A DNA stretch of 36,195 bases. Source: Nitrospirota bacterium. Lineage in GTDB: Bacteria; Nitrospirota; Thermodesulfovibrionia; UBA6902. The translations under genes and the position numbers were made by a program. A model generated the notes under the pieces. That model was not told the DNA's origin. It searched no databases and was given only the letters and a program-made list of their open reading frames with translations. Below are positions 16,571 to 24,930 of the stretch, piece after piece (within the stretch, counting starts at the first letter, position 1; each line of letters starts with the position of its first letter). The DNA is taken from the NCBI GenBank assembly GCA_016208905.1, contig JACQXG010000025.1, forward strand, positions 1 to 36,195, written 5' to 3'.

Positions 16571-18889
16571 TTACGAGCATTTCGTAAACCCGCAGTCCCT
16601 GCAGATAGCACATCCACCCTCGTGCTCAACAGCCCCTCCGCAGTCCGGGCACGCGCCGCTGAATATGGCCTTTTCTTTTTTGGGATGCGAGCCGTTGCCG
16701 TTGCTTTTGTTGCCGCGCTCGACGTATCTCTCTATGGACTTTGATATGGCATCAGAGCAGGATGCTATCTTTCCGCCGTTGGCCCATGCGGGGCTGTGAC
16801 AGCTTATTCCCCTGAGCTGTTTTTCTATCTCGATGGGTTCTATATTGCTTCTGAAGGCGAGGCTCACAAGCCTTCCGATCGCCTCTGCCTGGCTTGATGC
16901 GCAGCCGCCCGCCTTTCCCATTTGTGTAAAGAGCTCGAAAAGGTTTCCTTCTGCATCTTCATTTATTGTTACATACAGGTTGCCGCAGCCGGTTTTCATG
17001 AGCCTGGTTGTCCCTTTGATTACCTCCGGTCTTTTCCTTGGTGTTATTTTAAGTGTTGGAGGCGCTATTTCTTTGTCTGCTTCCTGTTTTGCAGTCTGGC
17101 CGGTAGAGAGGACCTGCTCCTCCCTTGAGCCGTCTCTATAAACGGTAAGCCCTTTGCATCCAAGGCCATAGGCAAGGAAATATACGTCCTCAACATCCTT
17201 GGGACAGGCATTATGGGAGAAATTAACCGTCTTGGAGACGGCATTGTCCACTTGTTTCTGAAAGGCCGCCTGCATCCTCACATGGTCAAGCGGAGATATG
17301 TCATGCGCAGTGATGAATGTCTTTTTAACATCATCGGGTATTGCACTGATATCTTTCAGACTTCCTTTCTCAGCAATCTCTTCTATAAGCTCCTTGCTCC
17401 AGAATCCCCTTTCCTTTGCTATTTTCTCAAAATGAGGATTGACTTCATACATCTTGGTGCCTTCAAGGACGTTCCGCACAAAAGACACTGCAAACAAAGG
17501 TTCTATTCCGCTTGAGCATCCAGCTATTATTGAAAGGGTCCCTGTAGGCGCTATTGTTGTGGTAGTGGCATTTCTTACAGCCATATCGTCTGTATAAATG
17601 CTCTGATCAAAGTTCGGAAAAACTCCCCTGTCTACGGCAAGAAAAGCGGATTGTTTTTTGCTTTCCGTCTGGATAAACTTCATGACCTCGTTTGCGAGTT
17701 TTGATGCCTCAACAGAATTATAAGGAATACCAAGCTGTATCAGCATATCCGCCCAGCCCATGACTCCAAGTCCTATTTTTCTGTTCGCCTTTGTCGCCTG
17801 TTCTATTTTTTTCAATGGATATTTGTTGATATCAATAACATTATCAAGGAAATGCACGGAAAGACGCACTGTCTCCCTGAGGGCCTCCCAATCTATTAGT
17901 TCGTAAGCTTCTTCTGCTGTTCCGCTTTTATGTGCTGCCGTAGTTGTATTTGTTCTGTTAGCAAAAGGTTTTCTATCAGGGTGAACGAACCTGGCCAGGT
18001 TAATCGATCCTAAATTGCATGATTCATACGGCAGAAGCGGCTGTTCACCGCAAGGATTAGTGCTTTCAATTTGCCCTATGGAAGGAGTGGGATTGTATTG
18101 ATTCATTCTGTCCATGAATATGATGCCCGGTTCCCCGTTTTTCCAGGCATGTCTTACGATTGAGTTAAATACATCCCTGGCCTTTAACCGGCGTACGGAT
18201 TTTTGGGTATGAGGGTTTATTAAATCATATTCTTCGTTTTTTTCAATGGCCTTCATGAATACATCGGTCAATGCAACCGACAGGTTGAAATTGTTGAGCT
18301 TAGAATTATTATCTTTTGCCGAAATAAAATCCAGAATATCGGGGTGGTCAACCCGTAATATGCCCATATTGGCGCCCCTTCTTGTGCCACCCTGTTTTAT
18401 TGCTTCGGTAGCCGAATCAAAAACCATCATGAAAGAGAGAGGCCCGGAAGAAACTCCTTTGGTGGAACCCACGATGTCACCCTTCGGTCTTAAGTTTGAG
18501 AATGAGAAACCGGTCCCTCCACCTGACTTATGAATTAATGCCGCGTTTTTTACTGCCTCAAAAATCGATTCCATTGAATCGTCAACAGGTAAAACAAAAC
18601 AGGCAGACAATTGGCCGAGTCTTCTTCCCGCGTTCATAAGAGTAGGACTGTTTGGCAAAAACTTCAATGACGTCATGAGGTTATAAAATCTGTCCTCTAA
18701 ATTATTAATATTCTGCCCTGATTTATCATAATTCAACTCAACAGATGCAACAGCCTTGGCAACCCTTCTGAATAGACTTTCAGGACCCTCAATGACCTTG
18801 CCTTCTTCGTCTTTTTTCAGATATCTTTTTTCAAGAACCTTTAATGCGCTAGGGCTTAACTCCAGTTGAGTTGACATCATCTCTGCCAT
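16571..18889 (-). CDS. nrdJ: Vitamin B12-dependent (class II) ribonucleoside-diphosphate reductase
   Basis: The protein has 772 residues. Signature segments in order: [17 protein letters not shown] with the first redox Cys, [30 protein letters not shown], and [20 protein letters not shown], which carries the active-site Asn-x-Cys-x-Glu and the second redox Cys. [20 protein letters not shown] and [11 protein letters not shown] follow. A C-terminal zinc-ribbon-like tail has CPDCGG and CRDCGFTKC; the last Cys residues would reduce the active site. It reduces ribonucleotides using adenosylcobalamin and needs no oxygen, suiting anaerobic or fluctuating habitats. A ~25-residue linker rich in Asn and Thr sits between [10 protein letters not shown] and AYELIDWE. 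Strong ribosome site AGGGAGGAATT before ATG 18889. A consensus promoter with an NrdR box lies ~130 bp upstream. Confidence 0.95.
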   Translation of the reverse strand: MAEMMSTQLELSPSALKVLEKRYLKKDEEGKVIEGPESLFRRVAKAVASVELNYDKSGQNINNLEDRFYNLMTSLKFLPNSPTLMNAGRRLGQLSACFVLPVDDSMESIFEAVKNAALIHKSGGGTGFSFSNLRPKGDIVGSTKGVSSGPLSFMMVFDSATEAIKQGGTRRGANMGILRVDHPDILDFISAKDNNSKLNNFNLSVALTDVFMKAIEKNEEYDLINPHTQKSVRRLKARDVFNSIVRHAWKNGEPGIIFMDRMNQYNPTPSIGQIESTNPCGEQPLLPYESCNLGSINLARFVHPDRKPFANRTNTTTAAHKSGTAEEAYELIDWEALRETVRLSVHFLDNVIDINKYPLKKIEQATKANRKIGLGVMGWADMLIQLGIPYNSVEASKLANEVMKFIQTESKKQSAFLAVDRGVFPNFDQSIYTDDMAVRNATTTTIAPTGTLSIIAGCSSGIEPLFAVSFVRNVLEGTKMYEVNPHFEKIAKERGFWSKELIEEIAEKGSLKDISAIPDDVKKTFITAHDISPLDHVRMQAAFQKQVDNAVSKTVNFSHNACPKDVEDVYFLAYGLGCKGLTVYRDGSREEQVLSTGQTAKQEADKEIAPPTLKITPRKRPEVIKGTTRLMKTGCGNLYVTINEDAEGNLFELFTQMGKAGGCASSQAEAIGRLVSLAFRSNIEPIEIEKQLRGISCHSPAWANGGKIASCSDAISKSIERYVERGNKSNGNGSHPKKEKAIFSGACPDCGGAVEHEGGCAICRDCGFTKCS

Positions 18890-18993
18890 AATTCCTCCCT
18901 TATCTCCTTAATGGATATGGATCAATAAATATTTTTTTATAAAATAGTTAGTTGTTTTTGTTTATTATTATATTTATTTATATTAATATGTAT

Positions 18994-19007
18994 CCTCTAT
19001 TTAGAGG
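18994..19007. promoter_or_regulatory. Palindrome CCTCTA-TT-TAGAGG in nrdJ leader
   Basis: Two perfect 6-bp arms surround TT. The centre is 30 bp from the centre of the NrdR box, roughly three helical turns, and it starts just past the predicted transcription start of nrdJ. It does not fit the NrdR consensus. It may be an operator for another regulator. Confidence 0.35.
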
Positions 19008-19016
19008 CGCTAAGAA

Positions 19017-19045
19017 ATTAAACCACAATATATTGTATATGTCAA
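19017..19045 (-). promoter_or_regulatory. nrdJ sigma-70 promoter with embedded NrdR box
   Basis: On the minus strand, TTGACA (19040-19045) and TTTAAT (19017-19022) are separated by 17 bases. The spacer holds the 16-base sequence ATACAATATATTGTGG, which fits the NrdR box consensus (acaCwAtATaTwGtgt) at its core positions. A repressor bound here would directly block polymerase, as NrdR does at other reductase genes when dATP is plentiful. Confidence 0.7.
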
Positions 19046-19349
19046 GTGGAAAATAGCTTTTTTAAAAGTAGTTGATTTCAATGATATTTTATTGTGAAAA
19101 GATAGTTAATGAAATGTTAAATAAAAAAATAGCAAAAATAAAAACCGTTGTTCCCCAAAGATACGACATATATTAATCAGCTCCCGGTCCGGCATATCCG
19201 GTATTTCCTACAAGGCCAGGACAGAAGTTGGGGCTTTCTTCCTTTTCAAAAACCTCCAGAGGGACCTTTTTCGTTTCCTTGTAGCTCCACCTTGTTTGCC
19301 TCATCATTACATAAGCATTATTTCTTGGTCGCACTCCGCGGTAGCGTTG

Positions 19350-19378
19350 TTGAAATACCTGAACAATTATGGTATAAA
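19350..19378 (+). promoter_or_regulatory. Candidate sigma-70 promoter of the parvulin gene
   Basis: TTGAAA (19350-19355) and TATAAA (19373-19378) are 17 bases apart, with the start codon 47 bp further on and an AAAGGAGAAATCTT ribosome site. Confidence 0.55.
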
Positions 19379-19424
19379 ACAGTCTGAGTTGAACCAATAA
19401 TTAATTAATAAAAGGAGAAATCTT

Positions 19425-20336
19425 ATGAAGAATGTGCCGTTGTATGTCTTTTTTATAGTTTGCCTGTTTCTGGCCATGACCGGATGTGATAAATCAAAAG
19501 GGGGAAAGTCTGACAGCCCTGTTATTGCAAAAATAGACAAGTCATCAATCACCCAGAATGAATTTATCAAAGAAGTCAGCAGGGTGCCGGAATGGGCAAG
19601 GTCTCAATTCCAGGGGGATGAAGGCAAAGTAAAATTTCTTGATGAATTGATTAAGAGGGACCTTATTTATCATCATGCAATAAAAATGAAGCTTAATAAA
19701 GATCAGGAGTATCTGGAAAAAATAAAAGAATTTGAAAAAATGACTCTCGTATCGCTCTTACTAAAGAAGGAAGTCGAGGAAAAAGCCGTTGTTGATGATT
19801 CTGAAGTCCGGGCTTTCTTTGATCAGAACGCAGACAAATTTACAATAGGCGCGCAGTTGAGAGCAAGCCATATACTTGTAGAAACGGAAAAAGAAGCTGC
19901 AGACATTCATGCAAAAATTATGAAGGGTGAAGACTTTTCAAAACTTGCGCAGAGACTGTCCAAAGATAAGGGCTCCTCGGAAAAAGGCGGAGATCTGGGA
20001 TATTTCGGCAGAGGGAAGATGGTGCCGGAATTTGAGCAGGCTGCTGCCGGACTTAAACCCGGAGAAGTCAGTAAACCGGTCAAAACCCGCTTCGGCTTTC
20101 ACATTATAAAACTTACAGATATACAAAAAGGTGCACCGGCAAATTATGAACAGTCCATGGAGTCAATCAAACGCCAGCTTGTCTCCGAAAAAAGGAAGAA
20201 ACTCTTTGATTCATACATTGAGAAGTTAAAAGGGGAGATTAAAGTAGTCAAAATTGAAGAGAATCTTAAATCGATAGCTCTTCCATGGGAGCAGGCTGGA
20301 GAGCCAGGACAAACTGAGGCTCCAAACCCCCACTAA
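19425..20336 (+). CDS. Peptidylprolyl isomerase lipoprotein, PpiC/SurA-PrsA type
   Basis: The protein has 303 residues. A lipoprotein signal (MKNVPLYVFFIVCLFLAMTG then C, lipobox MTGC) leads a SurA-like N-terminal helical chaperone region (SITQNEFIKEVSRVPEW, FLDELIKRDLIYHHAIKMKL). A parvulin domain follows at about residues 145-235: LRASHILVETEKEAA, GEDFSKLAQRLSKDKGS, GGDLGYFGRGKMVPEFEQAA, KTRFGFHIIKL. The domain isomerises X-Pro bonds and helps fold exported proteins outside the inner membrane. The start is fixed by the AAAGGAG site and the lipoprotein signal. It is monocistronic, ending in a strong terminator shared with proS. Confidence 0.9.
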   Translation: MKNVPLYVFFIVCLFLAMTGCDKSKGGKSDSPVIAKIDKSSITQNEFIKEVSRVPEWARSQFQGDEGKVKFLDELIKRDLIYHHAIKMKLNKDQEYLEKIKEFEKMTLVSLLLKKEVEEKAVVDDSEVRAFFDQNADKFTIGAQLRASHILVETEKEAADIHAKIMKGEDFSKLAQRLSKDKGSSEKGGDLGYFGRGKMVPEFEQAAAGLKPGEVSKPVKTRFGFHIIKLTDIQKGAPANYEQSMESIKRQLVSEKRKKLFDSYIEKLKGEIKVVKIEENLKSIALPWEQAGEPGQTEAPNPH

Positions 20337-20354
20337 AGATAAGAATGCTTAAAA

Positions 20355-20397
20355 TAAAAAAGGCCTGTGCAGCTAAAGCTGCACAGGCCTTTTTTTG
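20355..20397. terminator. Bidirectional terminator between the parvulin gene and proS
   Basis: A perfect 14-bp stem (AGGCCTGTGCAGCT and its complement, loop AA; 20361-20390) is followed by T7 on the plus strand and, read on the minus strand, by TTTTTTATTTT. It serves both convergent genes. Confidence 0.92.
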
Positions 20398-20408
20398 TCC
20401 GAATATCA

Positions 20409-22118
20409 TTACACCCTTCCGTAAAGCTCCTTAATCCTGGCAACCGTATCAGAGGGAGCAATTCGTACCGTCTCTTTCGTCTTCCTTATCTTAAATTCAA
20501 CGAGACCTTCTTTTAACGCCTTCTTGCCGATAATTATCTGGCAGGGGACCCCTAACAGGTCAGCGTCTTTAAACTTTACTCCCGGTCTTTCATCCCTGTC
20601 ATCCATAAGGACCTCAAATTTTTCATCCTGAAGCTCCCGGTATATTCTCCCGGCGGTATCTGCAAGTTCTTTATCGTCACCGGAAAGAACAACTATCTCG
20701 ACATCAAAGGGCGCGATACTCAACGGCCAGATTATCCCGTCGCTGTCATTGTTCTGCTCAACAGCGGCTGCAGCAATCCGCGCGGGACCAATCCCGTAAC
20801 TGCCCATGACGATCGTCTTCTCTTCACCGTTTTCATCAAGGTATACGGCCCTCAGCGGCTGCGAGTATTTTGTCCCGAGTTTAAATATATTACCGATCTC
20901 AATTACGTTTTCCTCCCGGAGGGCAGCGCCGCACTGCGAACAGCCGTCACCGCCTTTCGCAACGTGGATATCATGCCATTCGGCGACAAAATGCGACCCG
21001 GGTTTTATTCCTCTCGTATGAAACCCTTCCTTGTTCGCGCCTGAAATGTATGCCCCCCCCTTCAGGGAAATGTCGGCGATCTTTTTCAGTTTATGATTAT
21101 GCGGCCCTATGAAGCCAGCCCCGACCCCGAGGATCTCCTTTACCTCATCTTTCTGCGCGGCTCTGAATGCCCCGATAATCCTCTGAAGCTTCTTTTCATG
21201 GAGTTCCTGGTCGCCCCTGACAAGGGCAAGGAAGGGGCCTTCCGGTCCAATTAACACAAGGCTTTTAATAAAACATGACGGATCTGCTTCCAGGAATGCG
21301 GACACCTCTGCAACAGTTCTTTTATCGGGAGTTGCGATGTCTTCTGTAGGGGCAGGCCCCTGTGCCTGCCCAGTGCAACCACAGGGGGTTGCCCCTACGG
21401 GTATCGACAATGCAAGCTCAACATTGGCGGCGTATCCGCACTTATCGCAAATAACGATTGTGTCCTCGCCTGCGGGGCTCGGGGCCATAAATTCATGCGC
21501 GGTAGCGCCTCCCATCATCCCGGGGTCGCTTTCGACCTGATAAAACGCAAGCCCGCATCTCTGAAAAATCCTGTGATAAGCCTCCGCATGCTTCTGATAG
21601 CTCTCTTCAAGCCCCTTCTCATCTCTGTCAAAACTGTAGCTGTCCTTCATAATAAACTCGCGCGTCCTGAGAATGCCGCTTTTAGGCCTGGCCTCGTCCC
21701 TGAATTTTGTCTGTATCTGATACCACATCTGCGGCAGGTCCCTGTATGAACGTATCTCCATTGACGCGAGCCATGTAATAATTTCCTCATGGGTCATACC
21801 TAGACACATGTCCCTGCCTCCCCGGTCTTTCAGCCTGAACATCTCGTCACCGATTTCGCCCCACCTGCCGGTCTTTTCCCATATCTCAGCCGGATGGAGC
21901 CCGGGCATGGATATCTCCTGCGCGCCTATAGCATCCATCTCTTCCTTGATGATCGCGTTTATTCTTTTCATTGCCCTCCATGCAAGCGGTAGATAGATGT
22001 ATAGACCGGCAGCAAGCTGCCTGACATACCCTGCACGGAGCATCAGTATATGGCTGATCGCCTCGGCCTCAGCAGGTGTTTCACGTAAAGTAGGTATAAA
22101 CAGTTGTGAAAATTTCAT
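20409..22118 (-). CDS. proS: Prolyl-tRNA synthetase (bacterial type)
   Basis: The protein has 569 residues. It has the class II synthetase motifs: SHILMLRAGYVRQLAAGLYI and YLPLAWRAMKRI (motif 1 area), QTKFRDEARPKSGILRTREF (motif 2) and MGSYGIGPARI (motif 3). The editing insertion domain lies between (about residues 225-385), and the anticodon-binding domain is C-terminal (FEVLMDDRDERPGVKFKDAD). It charges tRNA-Pro and clears Ala-tRNA-Pro. The segment PVGATPCGCTGQAQGPAPTE, at the start of the editing domain, is encoded by a 53-bp palindromic repeat and is absent from the family pattern as I know it. The ATG at 22118 has GAGAGGCAACCT upstream. Other residues look intact. Confidence 0.95.
   Translation of the reverse strand: MKFSQLFIPTLRETPAEAEAISHILMLRAGYVRQLAAGLYIYLPLAWRAMKRINAIIKEEMDAIGAQEISMPGLHPAEIWEKTGRWGEIGDEMFRLKDRGGRDMCLGMTHEEIITWLASMEIRSYRDLPQMWYQIQTKFRDEARPKSGILRTREFIMKDSYSFDRDEKGLEESYQKHAEAYHRIFQRCGLAFYQVESDPGMMGGATAHEFMAPSPAGEDTIVICDKCGYAANVELALSIPVGATPCGCTGQAQGPAPTEDIATPDKRTVAEVSAFLEADPSCFIKSLVLIGPEGPFLALVRGDQELHEKKLQRIIGAFRAAQKDEVKEILGVGAGFIGPHNHKLKKIADISLKGGAYISGANKEGFHTRGIKPGSHFVAEWHDIHVAKGGDGCSQCGAALREENVIEIGNIFKLGTKYSQPLRAVYLDENGEEKTIVMGSYGIGPARIAAAAVEQNNDSDGIIWPLSIAPFDVEIVVLSGDDKELADTAGRIYRELQDEKFEVLMDDRDERPGVKFKDADLLGVPCQIIIGKKALKEGLVEFKIRKTKETVRIAPSDTVARIKELYGRV
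21346..21398. repeat. GTAGGGGCA palindromic repeat inside proS
   Basis: Outer arms GTAGGGGCA (21346-21354) and TGCCCCTAC (21390-21398) enclose two smaller hairpins (GGCAGGC...GCCTGCC and GCAACC...GGTTGC), giving a three-way-junction fold. It is in frame within the proS editing domain. Confidence 0.75.
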
Positions 22119-22330
22119 AGGTTGCCTCTCATTAATGTCCTGAATTTAAGGATTAAAAAATCATCGTATTTTATCACATGCATTGCCTTAATAAAAGAAA
22201 CATTACAATATTTGATTACAGAAATTCTTTTTTATGACGTAATAATATATATAAAAATTTATTTGATTGAAGTTGCCATATATGATATTTTGTGATTAAG
22301 AGACAAATGGATGCATTAAGGGATTAGCAA

Positions 22331-24616
22331 TTGGGAAAAACGAAGATATTAGTTGTTGAAGATGAAGCAATCATCGCCAGAGACCTGCAATGGCGGCTTG
22401 AAAGCATGGGATACGACGTCCCCTTTATTTCAGCCTCAGGAGAGGATGCTGTAATGAAGGCGCGCGAAATGAAACCTGACCTTGTGTTAATGGATATTAT
22501 GCTGCTGGGGGAAATAGACGGGATCGAGGCAGCAAATCAGATACGTTCGGAAGACGATATCCCGGTCATGTACCTGACATCTTATGCTGATGACGAATTG
22601 CTGGAGCGCGCAAAGATAACCCAGCCGTTCGGATACATGATCAAACCGATCGGGGACCGGGAGCTCTTCAGCGCAGTAGAATTAACACTCAGCAAACACC
22701 GGGCAGACAAAAAACTGAGAGAAAATGAAAAGTGGCTTTCCACTGTCCTGAGCAGTATCGGCGACGCGGTCATCACAACAGACATAAAAGGGAACATCGT
22801 ATTTATGAATCCGGCTGCCGAGGCCTTGACCGGCTGGAAAATAAAAGATGCCGGAGGGAAGGCGATTAAAGAAGTATTCAACATTGTCAATGAACAAACT
22901 GGAGAGACGATAAAGGACCCCATAGAGCAGGTGCTCAGGGACAAGATAGTCACCACCCTCGCAGACCATACGGTATTAATAACAAAAGACGGCATAAAAA
23001 TACCGATTGATGACAGCAGCGCGCCGATCAAAGATGAAAAAGACAATGTCACCGGGGTCGTCCTGGTATTCTCCGACGTCACCGATCTCAGACGGTCCGA
23101 GAAATTTATCAAAAACATCCTTGAAAGTGTTGGTGAAGGATTTATTGTTATTGATAAAGAATACAGGATCATCTCTGCCAACAGGGCCTTCTGCGAATAT
23201 GTGAAAAGGCCGGTTGAAGACATTACAGGCAAACATTGTTATGAAGTTTCACACTATGTTAATAAACCGTGTTATGAAAAAGGGGAGGAGTGCCCGGTAC
23301 GGCATACCTTTGAAACCGGGAAACCCCACACGGTCATCCATACCCACTATGACAATGACGGCAAACCCTCTTATGTGGAAATAAGATCATATGCTATGAA
23401 AAATGAGTCCGGTGAAACAATATCCGTGATAGAGCTGATCAATGACATAACGGAAAGAAAGAAGCTCGAATCACAACTCCGCCAGGCCCAGAAAATGGAG
23501 GCAGTCGGACTCCTTGCCGGCGGGGTCTCCCATGACTTCAACAATATCCTCACAGCCATAGTAGGATACGGCAACCTCCTTAAGATGAAGATGAGGGAGG
23601 ACGATCCGCTGAGGCACAACGTTACCCAGATACTCGCATCGGTTGACAGGGGCGCCAATCTTACGCACAGTCTTCTCGCCTTCAGCAGGAAACAGGTAAT
23701 GAACCCGAGACCGGTAAATTTCAATACGATCGTCGAGAGTGTCTATAAATTGCTGAAGAGGCTCATCGGCGAGGATATTGAACTGAAGACCTTGCTTACC
23801 AGTGAGGACGTGACCGTCATGGCGGACAGCGGGCAGATAGAACAGGTATTGATGAACCTTGCCACAAACGCAAGGGATGCCATGCCCGGCGGGGGGAGAT
23901 TAACAATAGAAACAGAACGTACCGAATTAAGCGGGGAGTACGTAATAGGCCACGGGTTCGGGGTCACGGGCCCATATGTCCAGATCTCTGTTACCGACAA
24001 CGGGACCGGTATGGATGAAGCGACAAGGGCCAAGTTATTCGAGCCCTTTTTCAGCACAAAAGAGGTGGGCAAGGGGACCGGTCTCGGCCTTGCGATGATC
24101 TATGGAATCATCAAACAGCATAACGGATATGTTAATGTCTATAGCGAACCTGGAGAGGGCACTACCTTCAAGATATATCTGCCGGTCATTGCGGCCAAAA
24201 TCGAAGAACCCGGACAGTCAGAGATTATTTCTTCAGTAGGCGGTACGGAAACCATCCTGATAGCAGAAGACGATGACGCGGCAAGGGAGCTCACAGTGAC
24301 AGTCCTTAAGGAATTTGGGTACACCGTCATAGAAGCAAAAGACGGTGAAGAAGCTGTAGAGAAATTCATGGCAAATAAAAACAGGATTGCCCTGCTTATC
24401 CTCGATGTTATAATGCCGAAAAAGAGCGGCCCGGAGGCGTATAATGAAATCAAAAAGGCAATGCCCGGCATAAAAGCTGTTTTTATCAGCGGATATACTA
24501 CCGATGCAATCCATAAGAAGAGACTCCTGGAAGAGGACATCAACTTTGTATCAAAGCCTTTCTCTCCACAGGTAATTTTAAATAAGATAAGAGAAGTGCT
24601 GGCCCAACGCACTTAA
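22331..24616 (+). CDS. Hybrid sensor kinase: REC-PAS-PAS-HisKA-HATPase-REC
   Basis: The protein has 761 residues with a TTG start (AAGGGATTAGCAA upstream). The N-terminal receiver (acceptor Asp55 in LVLMDIMLL, Lys in YMIKPIG) is followed by PAS1 (~130-245), PAS2 (~258-375) with a Cys-containing insert (GKHCYEVSHYVNKPCYEKGE then ECPVRHTF), a HisKA domain with His401 (GGVSHDFNNILTAIVGYG), HATPase_c (LMNLATNARDAMPGGG, VTDNGTGMD, GKGTGLGLAMIYGI) and a C-terminal receiver (Asp692 in LLILDVIMPKKSG). No membrane segment: it is cytoplasmic. Residues 1-250 closely match the REC-PAS protein at 29424. It can receive phosphate at either receiver and probably starts or modulates the phosphorelay of this cluster; the signal is unknown. 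Confidence 0.92.
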   Translation: MGKTKILVVEDEAIIARDLQWRLESMGYDVPFISASGEDAVMKAREMKPDLVLMDIMLLGEIDGIEAANQIRSEDDIPVMYLTSYADDELLERAKITQPFGYMIKPIGDRELFSAVELTLSKHRADKKLRENEKWLSTVLSSIGDAVITTDIKGNIVFMNPAAEALTGWKIKDAGGKAIKEVFNIVNEQTGETIKDPIEQVLRDKIVTTLADHTVLITKDGIKIPIDDSSAPIKDEKDNVTGVVLVFSDVTDLRRSEKFIKNILESVGEGFIVIDKEYRIISANRAFCEYVKRPVEDITGKHCYEVSHYVNKPCYEKGEECPVRHTFETGKPHTVIHTHYDNDGKPSYVEIRSYAMKNESGETISVIELINDITERKKLESQLRQAQKMEAVGLLAGGVSHDFNNILTAIVGYGNLLKMKMREDDPLRHNVTQILASVDRGANLTHSLLAFSRKQVMNPRPVNFNTIVESVYKLLKRLIGEDIELKTLLTSEDVTVMADSGQIEQVLMNLATNARDAMPGGGRLTIETERTELSGEYVIGHGFGVTGPYVQISVTDNGTGMDEATRAKLFEPFFSTKEVGKGTGLGLAMIYGIIKQHNGYVNVYSEPGEGTTFKIYLPVIAAKIEEPGQSEIISSVGGTETILIAEDDDAARELTVTVLKEFGYTVIEAKDGEEAVEKFMANKNRIALLILDVIMPKKSGPEAYNEIKKAMPGIKAVFISGYTTDAIHKKRLLEEDINFVSKPFSPQVILNKIREVLAQRT

Positions 24617-24915
24617 CAACAGCTCAAACCCACATTACTCCAAATCAGTAACCCTGCGTTTGATTGTCTGATTAACCCGAATAATGCAGACATTGAAAAA
24701 CAAATTAATTAACTCGATTACCATAATAGAAATTATGCATGAGGCTTTGAATTAAAGTGTGTACGCTCCGATTAATAAATATTGCGTTTAATGTATCGAA
24801 AATTAATTTATTTTCCAACATCCGCATTATTTGAAATGCTTTTTCAGGTTAATATTGTAACTAGCCATATTGAAACTGTTTAATTACTTGACATAAATAA
24901 GTATAATAATGGGCA
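24617..24915. other. Intergenic region holding MITE copy 2
   Basis: About half of this gap is the MITE-like repeat. The rest is AT-rich. Near the downstream gene TTGACA (24888-24893) and TATAAT (24902-24907) are only 8 bases apart, too close to form one promoter. Confidence 0.5.
24680..24831 (-). mobile_element. MITE-like repeat, copy 2 (about 152 bp)
   Basis: This is a diverged copy of 6621-6775 in the opposite orientation. Its minus strand reads AATAATGCGGATGTTGGAAA at one end, then TTTTCGATAC, ATTCAAAGCC and CGAGTTAATTAATTTG in the same order as copy 1. The ends are themselves imperfect inverted repeats (AATAATGCAGACATTGAAAA on the plus strand). No coding potential. Confidence 0.7.
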
Positions 24916-24930
24916 ATGGACAGGGACATT

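Larger units (their letters stand above)
18890..19424. other. Divergent intergenic region between nrdJ and the parvulin gene
   Basis: It holds the nrdJ promoter with NrdR box (19017-19045), a 14-bp palindrome just downstream of the predicted nrdJ start point (18994-19007), and the parvulin promoter (19350-19378). The stretch 19046-19145 is very AT-rich. 19150-19345 has higher G+C and contains overlapping open frames on both strands that I could not identify. I see no cobalamin riboswitch. Confidence 0.5.

Noticed and set aside
18890-19147. Cobalamin riboswitch upstream of the B12-dependent reductase
   Set aside because: No B12-box-like sequence or long paired domain is visible; the region is mostly AT-rich with a plain promoter.
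19173-19397. Minus-strand open frame of 74 codons ending SPNFCPGLVGNTGYAGPGAD
   Set aside because: The ending looks protein-like, but there is no ribosome site, no family recognised, and it overlaps the parvulin promoter and an open frame on the other strand. It could be a gene remnant, but I cannot support a call.
22263-22291. TTGATT-17-TATTTT as a promoter for the hybrid kinase
   Set aside because: The spacing is right, but both hexamers are weak in an AT-rich stretch where such matches arise by chance.
24888-24907. TTGACA and TATAAT close together upstream of the binding-protein gene
   Set aside because: The spacing is 8 bases, far from the 16-18 needed for one sigma-70 promoter.
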